Assembly: GCA_019925105.1 (NCBI GenBank)
Contig: JAHGAU010000011.1
Coordinates: 1,240,001-1,304,000, forward strand
Length of the DNA: 64,000 bases
Origin: Niebla homalea
Lineage: Eukaryota; Ascomycota; Lecanoromycetes; Lecanorales; Ramalinaceae
Direction of reading: 5' to 3'
Shown here: piece after piece, positions 50,429 to 63,263 of the stretch
How the letters are laid out: each line of letters begins with the position of its first letter
How positions within the stretch are numbered: position 1 is the first letter of the stretch
The notes under the pieces: model-generated
What the model was told of the DNA's origin: nothing
Databases searched by the model: none
What the model saw: only the letters and a program-made list of their open reading frames with translations
Position numbers and translations under genes: made by a program

Positions 50429-52588
50429 TGATATAGAGAAGGATGGCGACGAACAAAGGGACCCCAGAGGTTTAAAACGATACGTATACGTATAGTTCTA
50501 GTAATAATAAAGGAAGTATATTAAATATAATAAATAAAAGTAACGTAATAATTAAAAATAAGGTAATAAACGGGTAAGTAATCTATATTAATAGAAACGG
50601 CGATAACGTATATAAGTAATATAATAATAATAAGTTAAATAACGCTTAAAATAAATAAAGAAATTAAGGTTAATAAAATACGCGTATTAAAGTATATAAA
50701 ACGCGTAATAATAATACGGAGATAATAGGTAAATAAGGGGTAATAAAACCGGTACGGTATTAATAATAAAAGGTATAAACGGGGGAAAAAACGGGAAAAT
50801 TACGATAAAAATATTATTAAAAGTATATAAAAAGGAAATAAAATTAATAAGGAAAATAAGATATTAAAAGATTAAAAATAAAGGGCGGAGACAGTACGTT
50901 GCCCGGTAAATAAAGGTAAAAGGGCGGTAAGGGAAATAATAAAAGCCTTAAAAAACTTTTTATAATAAAGTAAAAGGATATTACGTTAAAAACTTGGTTA
51001 ATATTATAGATTAAATTAAAAAGCGTAAAGGACTTTTATACGGAAATAAAGGTAAAATTAAGGGAAATAAAATACTTACGGGGCTCTTAAGGGGCGGGAG
51101 TAAGGAAGTTAATAAAGGGTAAAAACGGCGGCTTAAAATTAAAGGTATAAAACGAAGTTATAAAGGCGGTAATTCCTTAAGCGAAAAACAATTAAACGAT
51201 AAAGGTAATAAAGGGGTGCCCGCGGTAAAAAATAAAAAAATAACGGAGGAAAAGGCAGCTATATTAATAAAAATAAAAATAATAATAATCCGCTTATTTA
51301 ATAATAAGGAAAAGAACATAATTATAAAAGTAAACCCATTATAATTAATAAAAACTTTTAAAATAATAACGGAATTATTAATAAAATAGATTTTTATAAT
51401 ACGTAAATTATAAAATAAAAATATTTTCCTTAATATGGCGTTTTTAAAAGCGAAGGAAAACTTAAAAAGTTTAAAACTTAAGTTAATAAAAAAGAATATA
51501 AATCGGTTAAGGTTTTAAAGTAATTATTTATTATTATAATGGATAAAATATATTTATTACGTTTTATAAAAACCGAAAAAGAGGTGACGTTAAAAAATAT
51601 AAAAGGGAGAATATAATTTTTTACTTAAAACTTAAAATTATTAATTATAAACTTCTTCCGGTAATAAAAAGAATTAATTCCTTAAAATACATAAAGAAAT
51701 ATTTTATTATTATATTAAGCGTAACGTTAATAAAAATATATAATAATATCTTAAATAAAAGGATTATTAAAAAAGGATCTTTTAAGATAACTTAATTATA
51801 AAATAAGATAATAAATATTTATTAATATTTTAAATATTAAAATTATAAATATATTATTATAAAATACCTTAATATTATAAAATATACGGTTTATATTAAA
51901 AGTTATAATACCTATAAATATATAAAGTTAATAATTAAAAAGCTTATAAAAAGTACGTTTAAATACGTTACGTATAATAAAGAAAAATACCCAATATAGG
52001 ATTCTAAATATATAATAAAAGTTAAAGAAATTAAATATAAGAAAACCCGGATAACCGCGAAAATCCAACGGTATAATACGTACGGAATTAATTTAATAAA
52101 TTAATTAAAAATAATTTTAAAACGTAAGCTTAATTAATTAAATAATAAAAAGGTAAATAATAATAACGGATAAAGTAAAAAAGAGGAAGCTTTTTATAAT
52201 CCCGACCTTAAGGGCCGGCCGTTTTATGTCTTTAATAATAACCGGGAAAATAATAAGTTAAAAAATATTTAACTTTAATAAAAAGTCCGTAACTTAAACG
52301 GGTATAAATAAAAAAGCCCTTATAAAGGTTAATATATAATATATTAACGCTTTTAAGAATAATATAATATAACGTCCGTAACGAGGAAATTAAAGTAATA
52401 ATATTAATATTTCAGTTTAAAGAAATTAAAAATATCGATATTATAATAATATAAGAATTATTATATAATCTATATATATATTTATTTATTAATTTAAGGG
52501 AGGGGTTTTACTTAACCTTTAAAGGGGATAAAATAACCAGAATATATTTTTTTATAAAGGTGTTATCGGATAAAATTAAGGATAATGA
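50429..52588 (+). mobile_element. LINE-D, 5' part (ORF1 and start of endonuclease)
   Basis: Starts with a short leader and ATG at 50443 (M-A-T-N-K-G-T-P-E-V, differing from LINE-A at residue 5), with the first ~45 bp un-RIPped. ORF1 runs to about 52300 and endonuclease similarity begins near 52350 (I-Q-Y-N region), where the next LINE cuts in. It is inserted in LINE-C after aagcgtta. The exact right boundary lies between 52560 and 52591. Its 3' remainder is not in the window. LINE-D and LINE-E resemble each other more than LINE-A (shared cgggagtaa-type ORF1 segments near 51100 and 53240). Confidence 0.85.
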
Positions 52589-55344
52589 GGGATGGCGACG
52601 AATAAAGGGACCTTAGAGGTCCAAAACGATGCGTACACGTATAACTTTAATAATAGTAAGGAAGTATATTAAGTATAATAAGTAGAAGTGGCGTAATGGT
52701 TAAGAATAAAATGGTAAACGGGTAAGTAACTTATATTAATAGAAACGGCGACGACGCGTATAAATAACGTAATAATAATAAGCCGGATAATACTTAAAGT
52801 AAATAAGGAAATTAAAATCAGTAAAATATGTATATTGAAACGCGTAAAACGCATAATAATAATACAGAAATAATAAATAAATAAAAGGGTAAAAAAGCCG
52901 GTATAATATTAATAATGAAAGGTATAAACGGGGGAAAAGGCGGGAAAACCGCGGTAAAAATATTATTAAAAATATATAAAAAAGAAATAAAACTGGTAAG
53001 GAAAATAAAACCTTAAAAGATTAAAAATAAAAAGCGGAAACGGTATATCGCCTAATAAATAAAAACGAAAGGGCAATAAAGGAAACAATAAAAGCCTTAA
53101 AAGGATTCCTTATAATAAAGTAAAAAGGATATTACGTTAAAGACTTAACCGATATTATAGATTAAATTAAAAAATATAAAAGATTTCTTTATAAAGATAA
53201 GGGTAAAGTTAAGGAAACGGAGCGCCTACGGGGCTCTTAAGGGGCGGGAGTAAAAATATTAATAAAAGGTAAAGATAACGATTTAAAATTAAGGGTATAA
53301 AACGAAAATATAAAAATAATAACCCCTTAAGCGAGAGAAAATTAAATAATAAAAATAATAAAAAGGGTATCCGCGGTAAAGAATAAAGGGATAACGGAAA
53401 AGAAAATAACCGTATTAAAAAAGGTAAAAATAATAATATTCCGTTTATTTAATAATAAGGAGAGGAACGTAATTATAAAAGTAAAACTATTATAGTTAAT
53501 AAAGGCTTTTAAAGTAACAATAGAATTATTAATAGAATTAATTATTATAATACGTAAACTATAAAGTAAAGATATCTTTTTTAATATAACGTTATTAAAA
53601 ACGAAAAAAAAAGCTTAAAAAGGTTTAAGGTTTAAATTAATAAAAAAAAGTATAAATTAATTAAGGTTTTAAGGTAATTATTTATTATTATAATAAATAA
53701 AATATACTTATTACGTTTTATAAAAATTAAAAAAGAGGTTATATTAAAGAATATAAAAAAGGAAAATACGGTTCTTTATTTAAAGCTTAAGATTATTAAT
53801 TATAGGCTTACTCCAGTAATAAAGAGACTTAATTCCTTAAAATATATAAAAAGGTATTTTACCGTTATATTAAGCGTAATATTAATAAAAATATATAATA
53901 ATATCCTAGATAAAAGGATTATTAAAGGGGATTTTTTAAGATAATTTAAGTACAAAATAAAACGGCGGATATTTATTAATATTTTAAATATTAAAACTAT
54001 AAATATATTATTATAAAATACTTTAATATTATAAAATATATAATTTACGTTAAAAGCTATAATATTTATAAATATATAAAATTAATAATTAAGGAACTTA
54101 TGAAGGGTATATTTAAATATATTATATATAATAAGGAGGATACTTAATATAAGATTTTAAATATACAATAAAAATTAAAAAGATCAAACGTAAAAAGACC
54201 CGGATAACCATAAAAATCCAACGGTATAATACGTACGGAATTGGTTTAACGGGTTAATTAAAGGTAACCTTAAAACGTAAGTTTATAATAAGGGGTAAAT
54301 AGCGGTAACGGATAAAATAAAAAAAAAAGCTTTTCGCAATCCCGAATTTAAGGGCCGGCCGTTTTACGTTTTTAATAATAACCGAGAAAATATTAAGTTA
54401 AAAAACGTTTAACTTTAATAAGAAGTCCGTAATTTAAACGGGTATAAATAAAAGAACCTTTATAAAGATTAATATATAATATATTAACGTTTTTAAGAAT
54501 AATATAATATAACGTCCGTAATAAAAGAATTAAAATAATAATATTAATATGTAAATTTAAAGAAGTTAAGAATATCGATATTATAATAATATAAGAATTA
54601 CCGTATAATTTATATATATATTTATTTATTAATTAAAAAAATTCTATTTAACCTTTAAAAAAGATAAGATAATTAAAATATATTTCTTTATAAATAAGTG
54701 GCTTAATATAAATAATTAAGATATTACCTTTTACGGTAAAAACCTTTATATATTCCGTATTACGAAAGAAAAAAGACTTAAAGGGCGACCTTAATATTTA
54801 TAACGCGTATAACCTATTACCGGTTAATAAAGAAAAACCGTTTATAATATTATTATTTAAAGAAATCTTAATTATTTTAAATAAATATATATTACTTAAA
54901 GAATTTAACCTATATTACTATATATAAAATAAGGAAAAGCGTATAATAAATTATATTAAATTAAATAATTTATTAATAGTTATTATTTAAGTTAATTTTT
55001 ATTATTAATATTATAAAACGTAAAAGAATTATAAGTTTAAAATAATAATTAATTTAATTTTTAATATAAAAAGGTTGCCGGCACGGTTATAATATATAGG
55101 TTATAAAAGGAATTAAAATATAACTCGGACTATATACCGATAAAAATAACCTTAAATTAAACCGTTAATATAACTTTATTATTACCGGTAAAAAAAACGT
55201 AGAAAACGGTTAAAACAATAAAAATTTATATAAAAACAGAGGAAACGGTAATATAATTCACGGACCTCCTTTAATTAAATAATAAAGACCGGATTAACTT
55301 CTTTATAAAGTAAATAATAAAAATATTAAATAAAATAATGAGGC

Positions 55345-55480
55345 CGTGGTAAAGCCAGCTATGACATACGCTGCAGCCATCTGGCATGCACCCAAAGGGT
55401 ACTCCGGGACACAGGAAGGAGCCCATCCAGATGTTACAGAAAGTCCAGAACCGGTGTTTAAGAGTAATTAGCGGTACTTA
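55345..55480 (+). pseudogene. Un-RIPped patch of LINE-E ORF2 at deletion junction
   Basis: About 135 bp of normal composition encoding, in frame, A-V-V-K-P-A-M-T-Y-A-A-A-I-W-H-A-P. This is the segment after the RT palm that in LINEs reads V-x-P-x-x-T-Y-G-A-x-x-W. After a one-base frame change it continues Q-K-V-Q-N-R-C-L-R-V-I-S-G-T-Y-K, the Q-N-x-C-L-R-x-I-x-G-x-Y-x motif. The equivalent sites in LINE-A (10690-10840) and LINE-B (43440-43600) are heavily mutated. Confidence 0.85.
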
Positions 55481-55810
55481 TAAAGTAACCCCTATCCCGG
55501 TATTAAAGTTTAAGGTCTTTATGCCGTTAATTAAGGTTTCGTTAAATTCAATAGTCCTTTAAATAAGGTTAAAAAGATATATATACTTAATTACGATAAT
55601 AGGAAACGGGCGGATCCGCTAGAATCTTAATAAGCCTTAAGTTAAAAAGAATAAATTAAAGATACCTATCCCCCTTTTATTAAGACGAAATAAAAATAAG
55701 TTAAGAAAAAAATTAACCTTACCGGTATCCCGGAGGTTAATTTAAACGTATATAAATTCCCGTTAAACGTAAGAAAAATTAAGATTAAAAGGATTTAAAG
55801 AATAAAAACT

Positions 55811-55824
55811 ATAATAATTATTTT
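55811..55824. repeat. Target-site duplication of LINE-F, left copy
   Basis: ataataattatttt before the LINE-F tail, repeated exactly at 61630-61643. Confidence 0.88.
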
Positions 55825-56099
55825 GATTGATTAATTGATTTATACTACGGATCTAGCTAAGTTAATTCCGGCGTTCCTTAATACTCGGTTATTTGGCCTT
55901 ATTAATAACCGTAAAAAACCCGATATCCATGACGTTAGGAATAAAAACCGGTATCTACCCAGCCTCCACTTACGTCTTAAGGGCTAAGAGTATTTACGGC
56001 CGTTTAAAGAGTAAGAATTTATTTATATGTTTTTTCTAAGAAAACTTATAATATTATAACCGAATCTACTTAAGGGTTATTTTTAAACTTATTGTTTTT

Positions 56100-59000
56100 C
56101 TATTACTTTATAGGTTTATTTAATATTAAAATTTTAAAATTCCGATTATATTATTAAATATCCTTATTAATACATATATTATTATTACCTTATTTATACG
56201 ACTTTACCGATTAATATAATATCGTTTTTACGCCGTTTTAATATTTATAATCCTTTTAACCCCTTATTAAGTATAATTTTCCCGCTATTATTTTTTATCC
56301 CCGGATTAATAGTAAAGTTTCTTAGTTAAGTTTTTAATTATTTCCTTTATTTCCTTAATTAAATTAAATTATAATAATAAGTCCGTAATTATTATAAATT
56401 TAACGGCCGCTTTAATACCCTTTTTATTAATAAGTATTTAGCGATAATCGTTAATTTTTACCTTTTTAATTAATCTTAATTTAAGCTCCTTAAATAATAA
56501 ATAAGAGATTAATACGTATATAGCGTTTTACTTTTATTATTTATATTTATAATTAATATTAATCCGGTTACCGGTATATATAATAAAAAAGGAAATAAAT
56601 TAAGTTATTCTTATTTATCCGGAGTTAAATTATTAACGTATTATCGCTTTTCCTTATAATCTTATAACGCCGGAAATATTTATTAATAATTTTATTATTA
56701 TTTAATATTAGGTACCGTCGCCCTTAAAAGATCGATTTTTATATTTATATTAACGCTTTATTTATTTCCTTATAATCTATAAAGTAACCGTTATTAACTT
56801 CGTTTTCATAATTTTCTTCTTTTCCGCCGTTTTTACTTTAAATAAGAGTTTATATATTTTTACGTTAACTTTTTAAACGTAAGTTAAATCGATTTCTTTT
56901 TTTAATTTACTTTAATTTAACTTTTATAAAAAGGGTAAGTACCGTTTCTTTACGCTTTTTTATTTAAGGCTTTTTATAATTTTAATAAATACGTTTATTT
57001 CTTATTAACGTAATTAAGTTTATTTTTTTTTAAATTTTACTTAAGCGATTATTTAATTTAAAACTAACTTTATTAATAATATAAAGACCTCGGATTTTAA
57101 TATTAAAATAGGAATCGCTTTATATACTTTACTTATTACTTTTAAGTATTGGTTTTAAACCTTTTATAATTACCGGACGGGCTTTTTCTTATATTTAAGT
57201 GTATTTTTAAGTACGTATTAAATAGTTATTACGTATATTATTATAGGCTTTATAACCGTTTAATAAACGGTTCTAGCCTTTTATAAGGTAGCTCTTTACG
57301 TCGATACCGTAAAATAAATAAGGTTTTTCTTTTATAAAACTATTTTCTTTTAAACCTTTTTTATATAGTTTTTTTAATTTAATTTCTTATTGATTTATAG
57401 GCTAAATATTTTAATATTAACTCCCGGTTTTACCGTTATATTACTTAAGTTTATTATAGTTATTATATTATATAACTTTAAACTCCTTATTATATAAATA
57501 AACTTATATTTATATAAAGCGAATTAAGCTTTATATATTTTTATTTATCGTAAATAAACTTTATAAACTTATTTTAACTTTAAATAATTTATATGAGTAA
57601 ACGTATTATAAGTTAAGAAATAAATATTATTAATAAAGCTTTTTATTTAAACCTTTTATTTTAACTTTATTAAGTCTTTAATAAATAGGCCGTTAAAAAA
57701 TAAAAATAAAATTAAGGAAATAAATAACCTTTAAAAAATCCTTATTATTATGGGCTTTATCGTATTTATTTTTTATCTTAGGTTAATTAACGTTATTTAA
57801 TTACTTAAGAAACTTTCTATTTAATTTATAAGGAAAAATAAAATCCCCTTTTTCCATAAATTATATAGTAACTTTTAATAATTTATTTTATTAAACGCCC
57901 TTATAATATTTAAGAAAAAAAAAACTTATAATATATTTTTTCTTATAACCTTATATCGTATATATATTATTAATTAAGCCTTTAAGAACCGTTTTTATTA
58001 ACTGTCCTCTTTTTATCCTTATTTATTAATTAAGGAGTAATTTATATTTTTTTACGTAATTATTTAAGATTTTTATAATTACCGTCTTTAAAGCTTTCTT
58101 TAATATATAAAGGAATATTATAGGTTTATATAATTTTATTTTTAAGTAATTTAATTTAATTAATTTCTTAAGGATAATCATCTTAACCTCCTTAAATTTA
58201 CGGGGGTAATATCCTATATTAAAGTAAACTTAAAATAAATAAATAAAGACCTTTTTAAATAATAACGTTATTATAAATAAAAACCTATTTAATATACCGT
58301 TAAGTTTAAGGGCTTTATCCTTTTTTAGTTTATTAATTGTTTTAATTATTATCTTTTAAGTTATTATTTTATTTATTATTATTAATTTAGGATATATTAT
58401 ATCATTGATATCTATTAAGTCAGCTTCCGGTAATAAGGGAAAAAACGCCCCTTTAAGAGCCTTAATTTTACTATTAAAGGTATTTATTACCGTACCGTTT
58501 AATCTTTTTAAAAATAGAAATTTAAAGATAAATTTAAGTTTTTTACTTTATTTCTTACCGTATTTTATTAACTTTTAAATATTATAAGGGGAAACCGTTA
58601 AGTTATATATTATAGCCCGGAAGTATATTTATTTAACCTTCCGGATAATTTTTTTCTTTTCCTTTTAAGCTTTTTTTAACCGTTAAAATGTTTCCTGGTT
58701 TTTATATTTAATAATTTACTTTATAAGCGTTTTTACCTTTATAATTGCCTTTATATATTCCTTATTTTAATAGGTTTTAATTCTTTAAAATAACTTTATT
58801 ATTAAGATTATAATATTAATTACTTTATTTAAAGCCTTTATTACCCGTTTTATAAAACGGTTAATTTATTTTTTATTATTAAGCCGGGGACGTTCCGTTA
58901 ATTAAGATATTATTTTTACCGTTTTTATTAATATTTTGGTTTTTTTAATTATTTTTTACGCTTATTTAAACGGTAAAAACGGAGTTATATTAATAAATTA

Positions 59001-59800
59001 ATTTAGGGTTATTTATATCGGGATATAATTTAAACCGTATTTTAAGTCCTCTTAAGGTCCGTATATTATAACCGAGTTAATAATATTTTTAAGTTAAATA
59101 TTAAGTTAATTATAATTTTAAGTTTACGGTTTTTTTATATAATAGTTTTTTTTAACGTTAATAATATAAAATTAAATTATATAATAATTATTAATAATTC
59201 CTTAAATTTAATATAATTAATTATATAACCGTTTTTATTTTATTAAACGTAATAAAAATTAAAATCCCTTATTAAGAGGTATTTACCGGATATAATTATA
59301 ATATCCTTAAATAATAAGATTATAAAGGGTTTTTTCCTATTAATTAATAACGGATTATACGTATTATAAATATTTAAAATACTTTTAATATCCCCTTTTT
59401 ATATAATCCGGAATATATATAAATTCCCTCTGTAATAAGTAACGTTTTAATTATCTATATTTAGCCTTTTATTAATAAAGAAATATATCTATATTATTTT
59501 ATTACCCTTAAAGGTTAAATAAAAATCATCTTTTAAATTAATTAAAAAATAAGTATACAAACTATATAACGGCTTTTATATTATTATAATATTAATATCC
59601 TTTATTTTTTTAAATTTAAATATTAATATTATAATTTTAACTGTTTCTTTATATACGTTATATTATATTACCTTTAAAAGTATAAGTATATTAAATATCG
59701 ATATTTATTGGGTTTTCCTTATTAATTTTTATTTATATAAACGGTTTTTCCTTAAGATTAAGCGTTATTTATTTTAATTTTTTTATTATAATAATAATCC
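56100..59800 (-). pseudogene. LINE-F ORF2: endonuclease and RT, degenerate
   Basis: On the - strand: endonuclease start near 59660, Y-G-L-N-Y-I-P-I at about 59011-59034 (Y-G-S-D-H-I-P-I before RIP), RT block S-Y-x-P-I near 58110-58130, and F-I-N-N at 57626-57637 (F-V-D-D before RIP). The C-terminal part extends to about 56100 before the 3' UTR. Confidence 0.82.
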
Positions 59801-59849
59801 CGGTTAAATAGCCGGTTTTAAAGGTTAATATTATTATAAGTTTCCTTTT

Positions 59850-61587
59850 TTTATATTATCGGTTATTGTGTTTTATCCTTTTTTTATTTAATAAGCTCTG
59901 TTTACGTTTTAAGATTATCTTTAATTATTTTACCGGTTTAAATTTATATAAATTATAACGTTAAATTTTAACTGTTATCTTAATCTCTTTATATTAAGTT
60001 TCCTTTACTTTTATTATATATTATAAGTTTTACGTTAAGTAATTATTATTACTATATGCCGCGTATTTTAACGCGTTCTTTATTAAGCTTTTTATTATTA
60101 AGTTAACGTATTTATACGTATTATACCCTTTAATATATATTACGTATTTTATATTATTAAGGTACCTCGTAATAATATACCCGTACCCTTAATATTTAAA
60201 ATATTAATAGATATCCGTTATCCGGTTTTAAGGTTTTATTAACTTAAGGAATTTACCCTTTATTACCCCTTTAACGAGGATATTATTATATATCCTTATT
60301 AATATTATACTTAGGATAACCGTAAAGTATTTCTTTATATAATTAAAGGCGTTTAATTTCTTTATTATAGCGGGGAAATTATAATTAATAATCTTTAATT
60401 TAAAGTAAAAAATTATATTCTTTTTTTTTTTATTTACTTTAAAATAACTTTCTTTTCCTCCCCGTAAACTTTATTAAATATATCCCGTTTACCGTAATAA
60501 TAAAGGATTATTTTAATATTTTTACCGTTTTATATCCTTTTTTACCGGTTTATCTTTTTAATTTCTTTAACCTTTTTTTTTCATTTTTAATAAAACTATA
60601 TTAAGGAAGATATCTTTACTTTATAGTTTACGTATTATAATAATTTACTTTATTAATAACTTTCTTATTACCTTAAACGTTTTTATTAATTATAATGGGT
60701 TTATTTTCGCCGTTATACTTTTTTTCTTTTTCATCCGATAATCATATAATTATTATCCTTGTTTTTTTTAACGTTATTATTTTCTTCTTTATCCTTATTT
60801 CCTTTATTATTAATGCCGGCGTTATTTTTATAACTTTTATTACTTAGTTTATCTTTATTTTTTTCTTTAAAGTTTCCCTTATTATTCTTTTATTTTATAT
60901 ATATCCTTTTTATCTTTTTTTCGTTTCCGTTTATTAATATTTTTATTGCCGTCCTTTAAATTCCGCGTAATTTCTTTAATTCCCTTAAATTTCTCCCCGT
61001 TTTTACGTAAAAGTCTTTTACTCTTTATAACCCGATTTATAATATTAATTAAGTTTTTAACGTAATATCTTTCTATATAATTATAAAAAGGCCTTTTAAT
61101 ACCCTTACCGCTTCCTCTTTTTTTATTTCTTCCTTATATATCCGGTAATTACCTTTTTTTATAGTTTATTCTTATTTACTTAATATCTCTTTATTTTTAT
61201 TTAATTTTCTCTTAATTTATATATACTTAATAAGGCCTTTTACGCCTTTATTTACCCCTTATCCATCCTTACGTACCGTCCTTATTCCCTCCGCTTTTTA
61301 TTTATTACCTTTTATAATAATATTTTTACGCGTTATATACGTTTTTTTACGCGTATCTTATTAATTATAAATTCCTTATTCAATTTAAGGCCTTTCTATC
61401 TCGTATTTATTGCGTCATTCATATAACTTATTACTATTTATATTAACCTAGGCCGCTTGCTTTTTTCCCCTTTTACCCTTATTATTCCGCTTCCGCTTAT
61501 TATATTTAAGGTACTATCCTTATTATTACTTAAGCTATATACGCGTATATCGTTTTTGACCTCTAGGGTCCCGTTGTTCATCGCCAT
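59850..61587 (-). pseudogene. LINE-F ORF1 (gag-like), degenerate
   Basis: Starts M-A-M-N-N-G-T-L-E-V at 61587 on the - strand, followed by about 50 little-mutated codons and then RIP stops. Collinear with LINE-A ORF1. Confidence 0.72.
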
Positions 61588-61629
61588 TTTCATCTTTAAA
61601 CCGTTAATATAACCTTACTATTACCGGTC

Positions 61630-61643
61630 ATAATAATTATTTT
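61630..61643. repeat. Target-site duplication of LINE-F, right copy
   Basis: ataataattatttt; matches 55811-55824. Confidence 0.88.
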
Positions 61644-61845
61644 ATAAGTTATAATAAAATAAATTAAATATTAACGGAAATATAAAGACTTTATACCTTA
61701 AAATTATTACTATTTAACTCTTAACGATAAAAAGATTATTAATAAATATTTCCGTTATTATAATATTATAAAGAAGGATAATAACGTATTAACGATTTAA
61801 CTTCGGACGGATAAAAACAATTTAATTTATTTCTTATTTATTATT
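61644..61845 (+). mobile_element. LINE-E, continuation after LINE-F
   Basis: Collinear with LINE-B 43944-44140, for example aacggaaatataaagactttata at 61674 and cttcggacggataaaaac at 61801. Interrupted again at 61845 by the tail of LINE-G. Confidence 0.87.
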
Positions 61846-63263
61846 AATTGATTGATTGATTTATACTACGGATCTAGCTGAGTTAATTCCGGCGTTCCTT
61901 AATACTCGGTTATTTGGCTTTACTGGTAACCGTAAAAAACCCGATATCTATAACGTTAGGAATAAAAACCGGTATCTATTTAGCCTTTATTTACGTTTTA
62001 AGGGCTAAGAATATTTACGGCCGTTTAAAGAATAAGAATTTATTTATACGCCTTTTCCAAGAAAAACCTATAATATTATAACTGAATTTATTTAAGGGTT
62101 ACCTTTAAATTTATTATTCTTTTATTACTTTATGGGTCTATTTAATACTAAAATTTCAGAATTCTAATTATATTATTAAATATCCTTATTAATATATATA
62201 TTATTATTACCTTATTTATACGATTTTACCGACCGATATAATATTGCTTTTTATATTATTCCGGTATCTATAGCCTTTTAATCCTTTATTAAATATAGTT
62301 TTCCCGCCGCTATTTTTTACCTTTAGGTTAATAGCGAGGTTTCTTAATTAAGTTTTTAACCACTTTTTTTATTTTTTTAATTAAGTTAAACTATAATAAT
62401 AAACCCATAATTATTATAAATTTAACGGCCGCTTTAATATCCTTTTTTATTAATAAATATTTAATAATAATCGTTAATCCTTACCCTTTTAATTAATCTT
62501 AGTTTAAACTCCTTAAATAATAAATAAGAGATTAATACGTATATAACGTTTTACTTTTATTATTTATATTTATAATTAACGTTAATCCGGTTATTAATGT
62601 ATATAATAAAAAGGAAATAAATTAAGTTATTCTTATTTATCCGGAGTTAAATTATTAATACGTTATTGTTTTTCCTTATAATTTTATAACGTTAAAGATA
62701 CTTATTAATAACCTTATTATTATTTAACGTTAAGTATTATCGTTTTTAAGGGATTAATTCTTTATATTTACGTTAACGCTTTATTTACCTTTTTATAATT
62801 TATAAGGTAATCGTTATTAACTTCGCCCTTATAGCCTTTTTTTTTCCGCCGTTCTCGCTTTAAATAAGAGTTTATATATTCTTATATTAACTTCTTAAAC
62901 GTAAATTAGGTCGACCTTTTTTTTAATTTATTTTAATTTAACTTTTATAAAAGGGTAAATACCGCCTTTTTACGTTTTCTTATTTAAGGTTTTTTATAGT
63001 TTTAATAAATACGTTTATTTCCTATTAACGTAATTAAGTTTATATTTTTTTTTAAGTTTTACTTAAGCGATTATTTAATTTAAGGTTAACTTTATTAATA
63101 ATATAAAAACCTTAAATTCCAGTACCGGGACGGGAGTCGCTTTATATATTTTATTTATTATTCTTAAGTATCGGTTTTAAACTTTCTATAATTACCGGAC
63201 GGGCTTTTTCCTATATTTAAGTATGCCTTTAAGTATATATTAAATAGTTATTACGTATATTAT
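61846..63263 (-). mobile_element. LINE-G, 3' part, - strand
   Basis: Tail (aattgattgattgat) at 61846-61860, then the conserved 3' UTR and the C-terminal third of ORF2, read on the - strand and collinear with LINE-F 55825-57245. Inserted in LINE-E. Interrupted at about 63263 by LINE-H. Confidence 0.88.

Larger units (their letters stand above)
52589..55824 (+). mobile_element. LINE-E with 1.5-kb internal deletion, left part
   Basis: ATG at 52592 (M-A-T-N-K-G-T-L-E-V), ORF1 to about 54430, endonuclease from about 54480 with the S-D-Y-x-P-I motif near 55126-55143. At about 55345 the sequence jumps from the position equivalent to LINE-A 9155 to the one equivalent to about 10690, so most of the RT domain is missing. 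The right side of that junction is un-RIPped. LINE-F is inserted at 55824 with a 14-bp TSD, and LINE-E continues at 61644-61845. A 61-codon open frame on the - strand near 52669-52854 is a chance frame inside ORF1. Confidence 0.88.
55825..61629 (-). mobile_element. LINE-F, full-length, - strand
   Basis: 5.8-kb LINE with an exact 14-bp TSD on both sides. The tail (gattgattaattgat) is at 55825-55840. The 5' end, with a ~40-bp leader, is at 61629 and the conserved start is ATG at 61587; an upstream in-frame ATG at 61593 adds M-K. Read on the - strand it is collinear with LINE-A. It is inserted in LINE-E, another copy of its own family. Both termini are weakly RIPped; the body is heavily RIPped. 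Confidence 0.93.

Noticed and set aside
52669..52854. 61-codon open frame on the - strand
   Set aside because: Antisense to the degraded ORF1 of LINE-E; hydrophobic Ile/Leu-rich translation is what TpA-rich DNA gives by chance.
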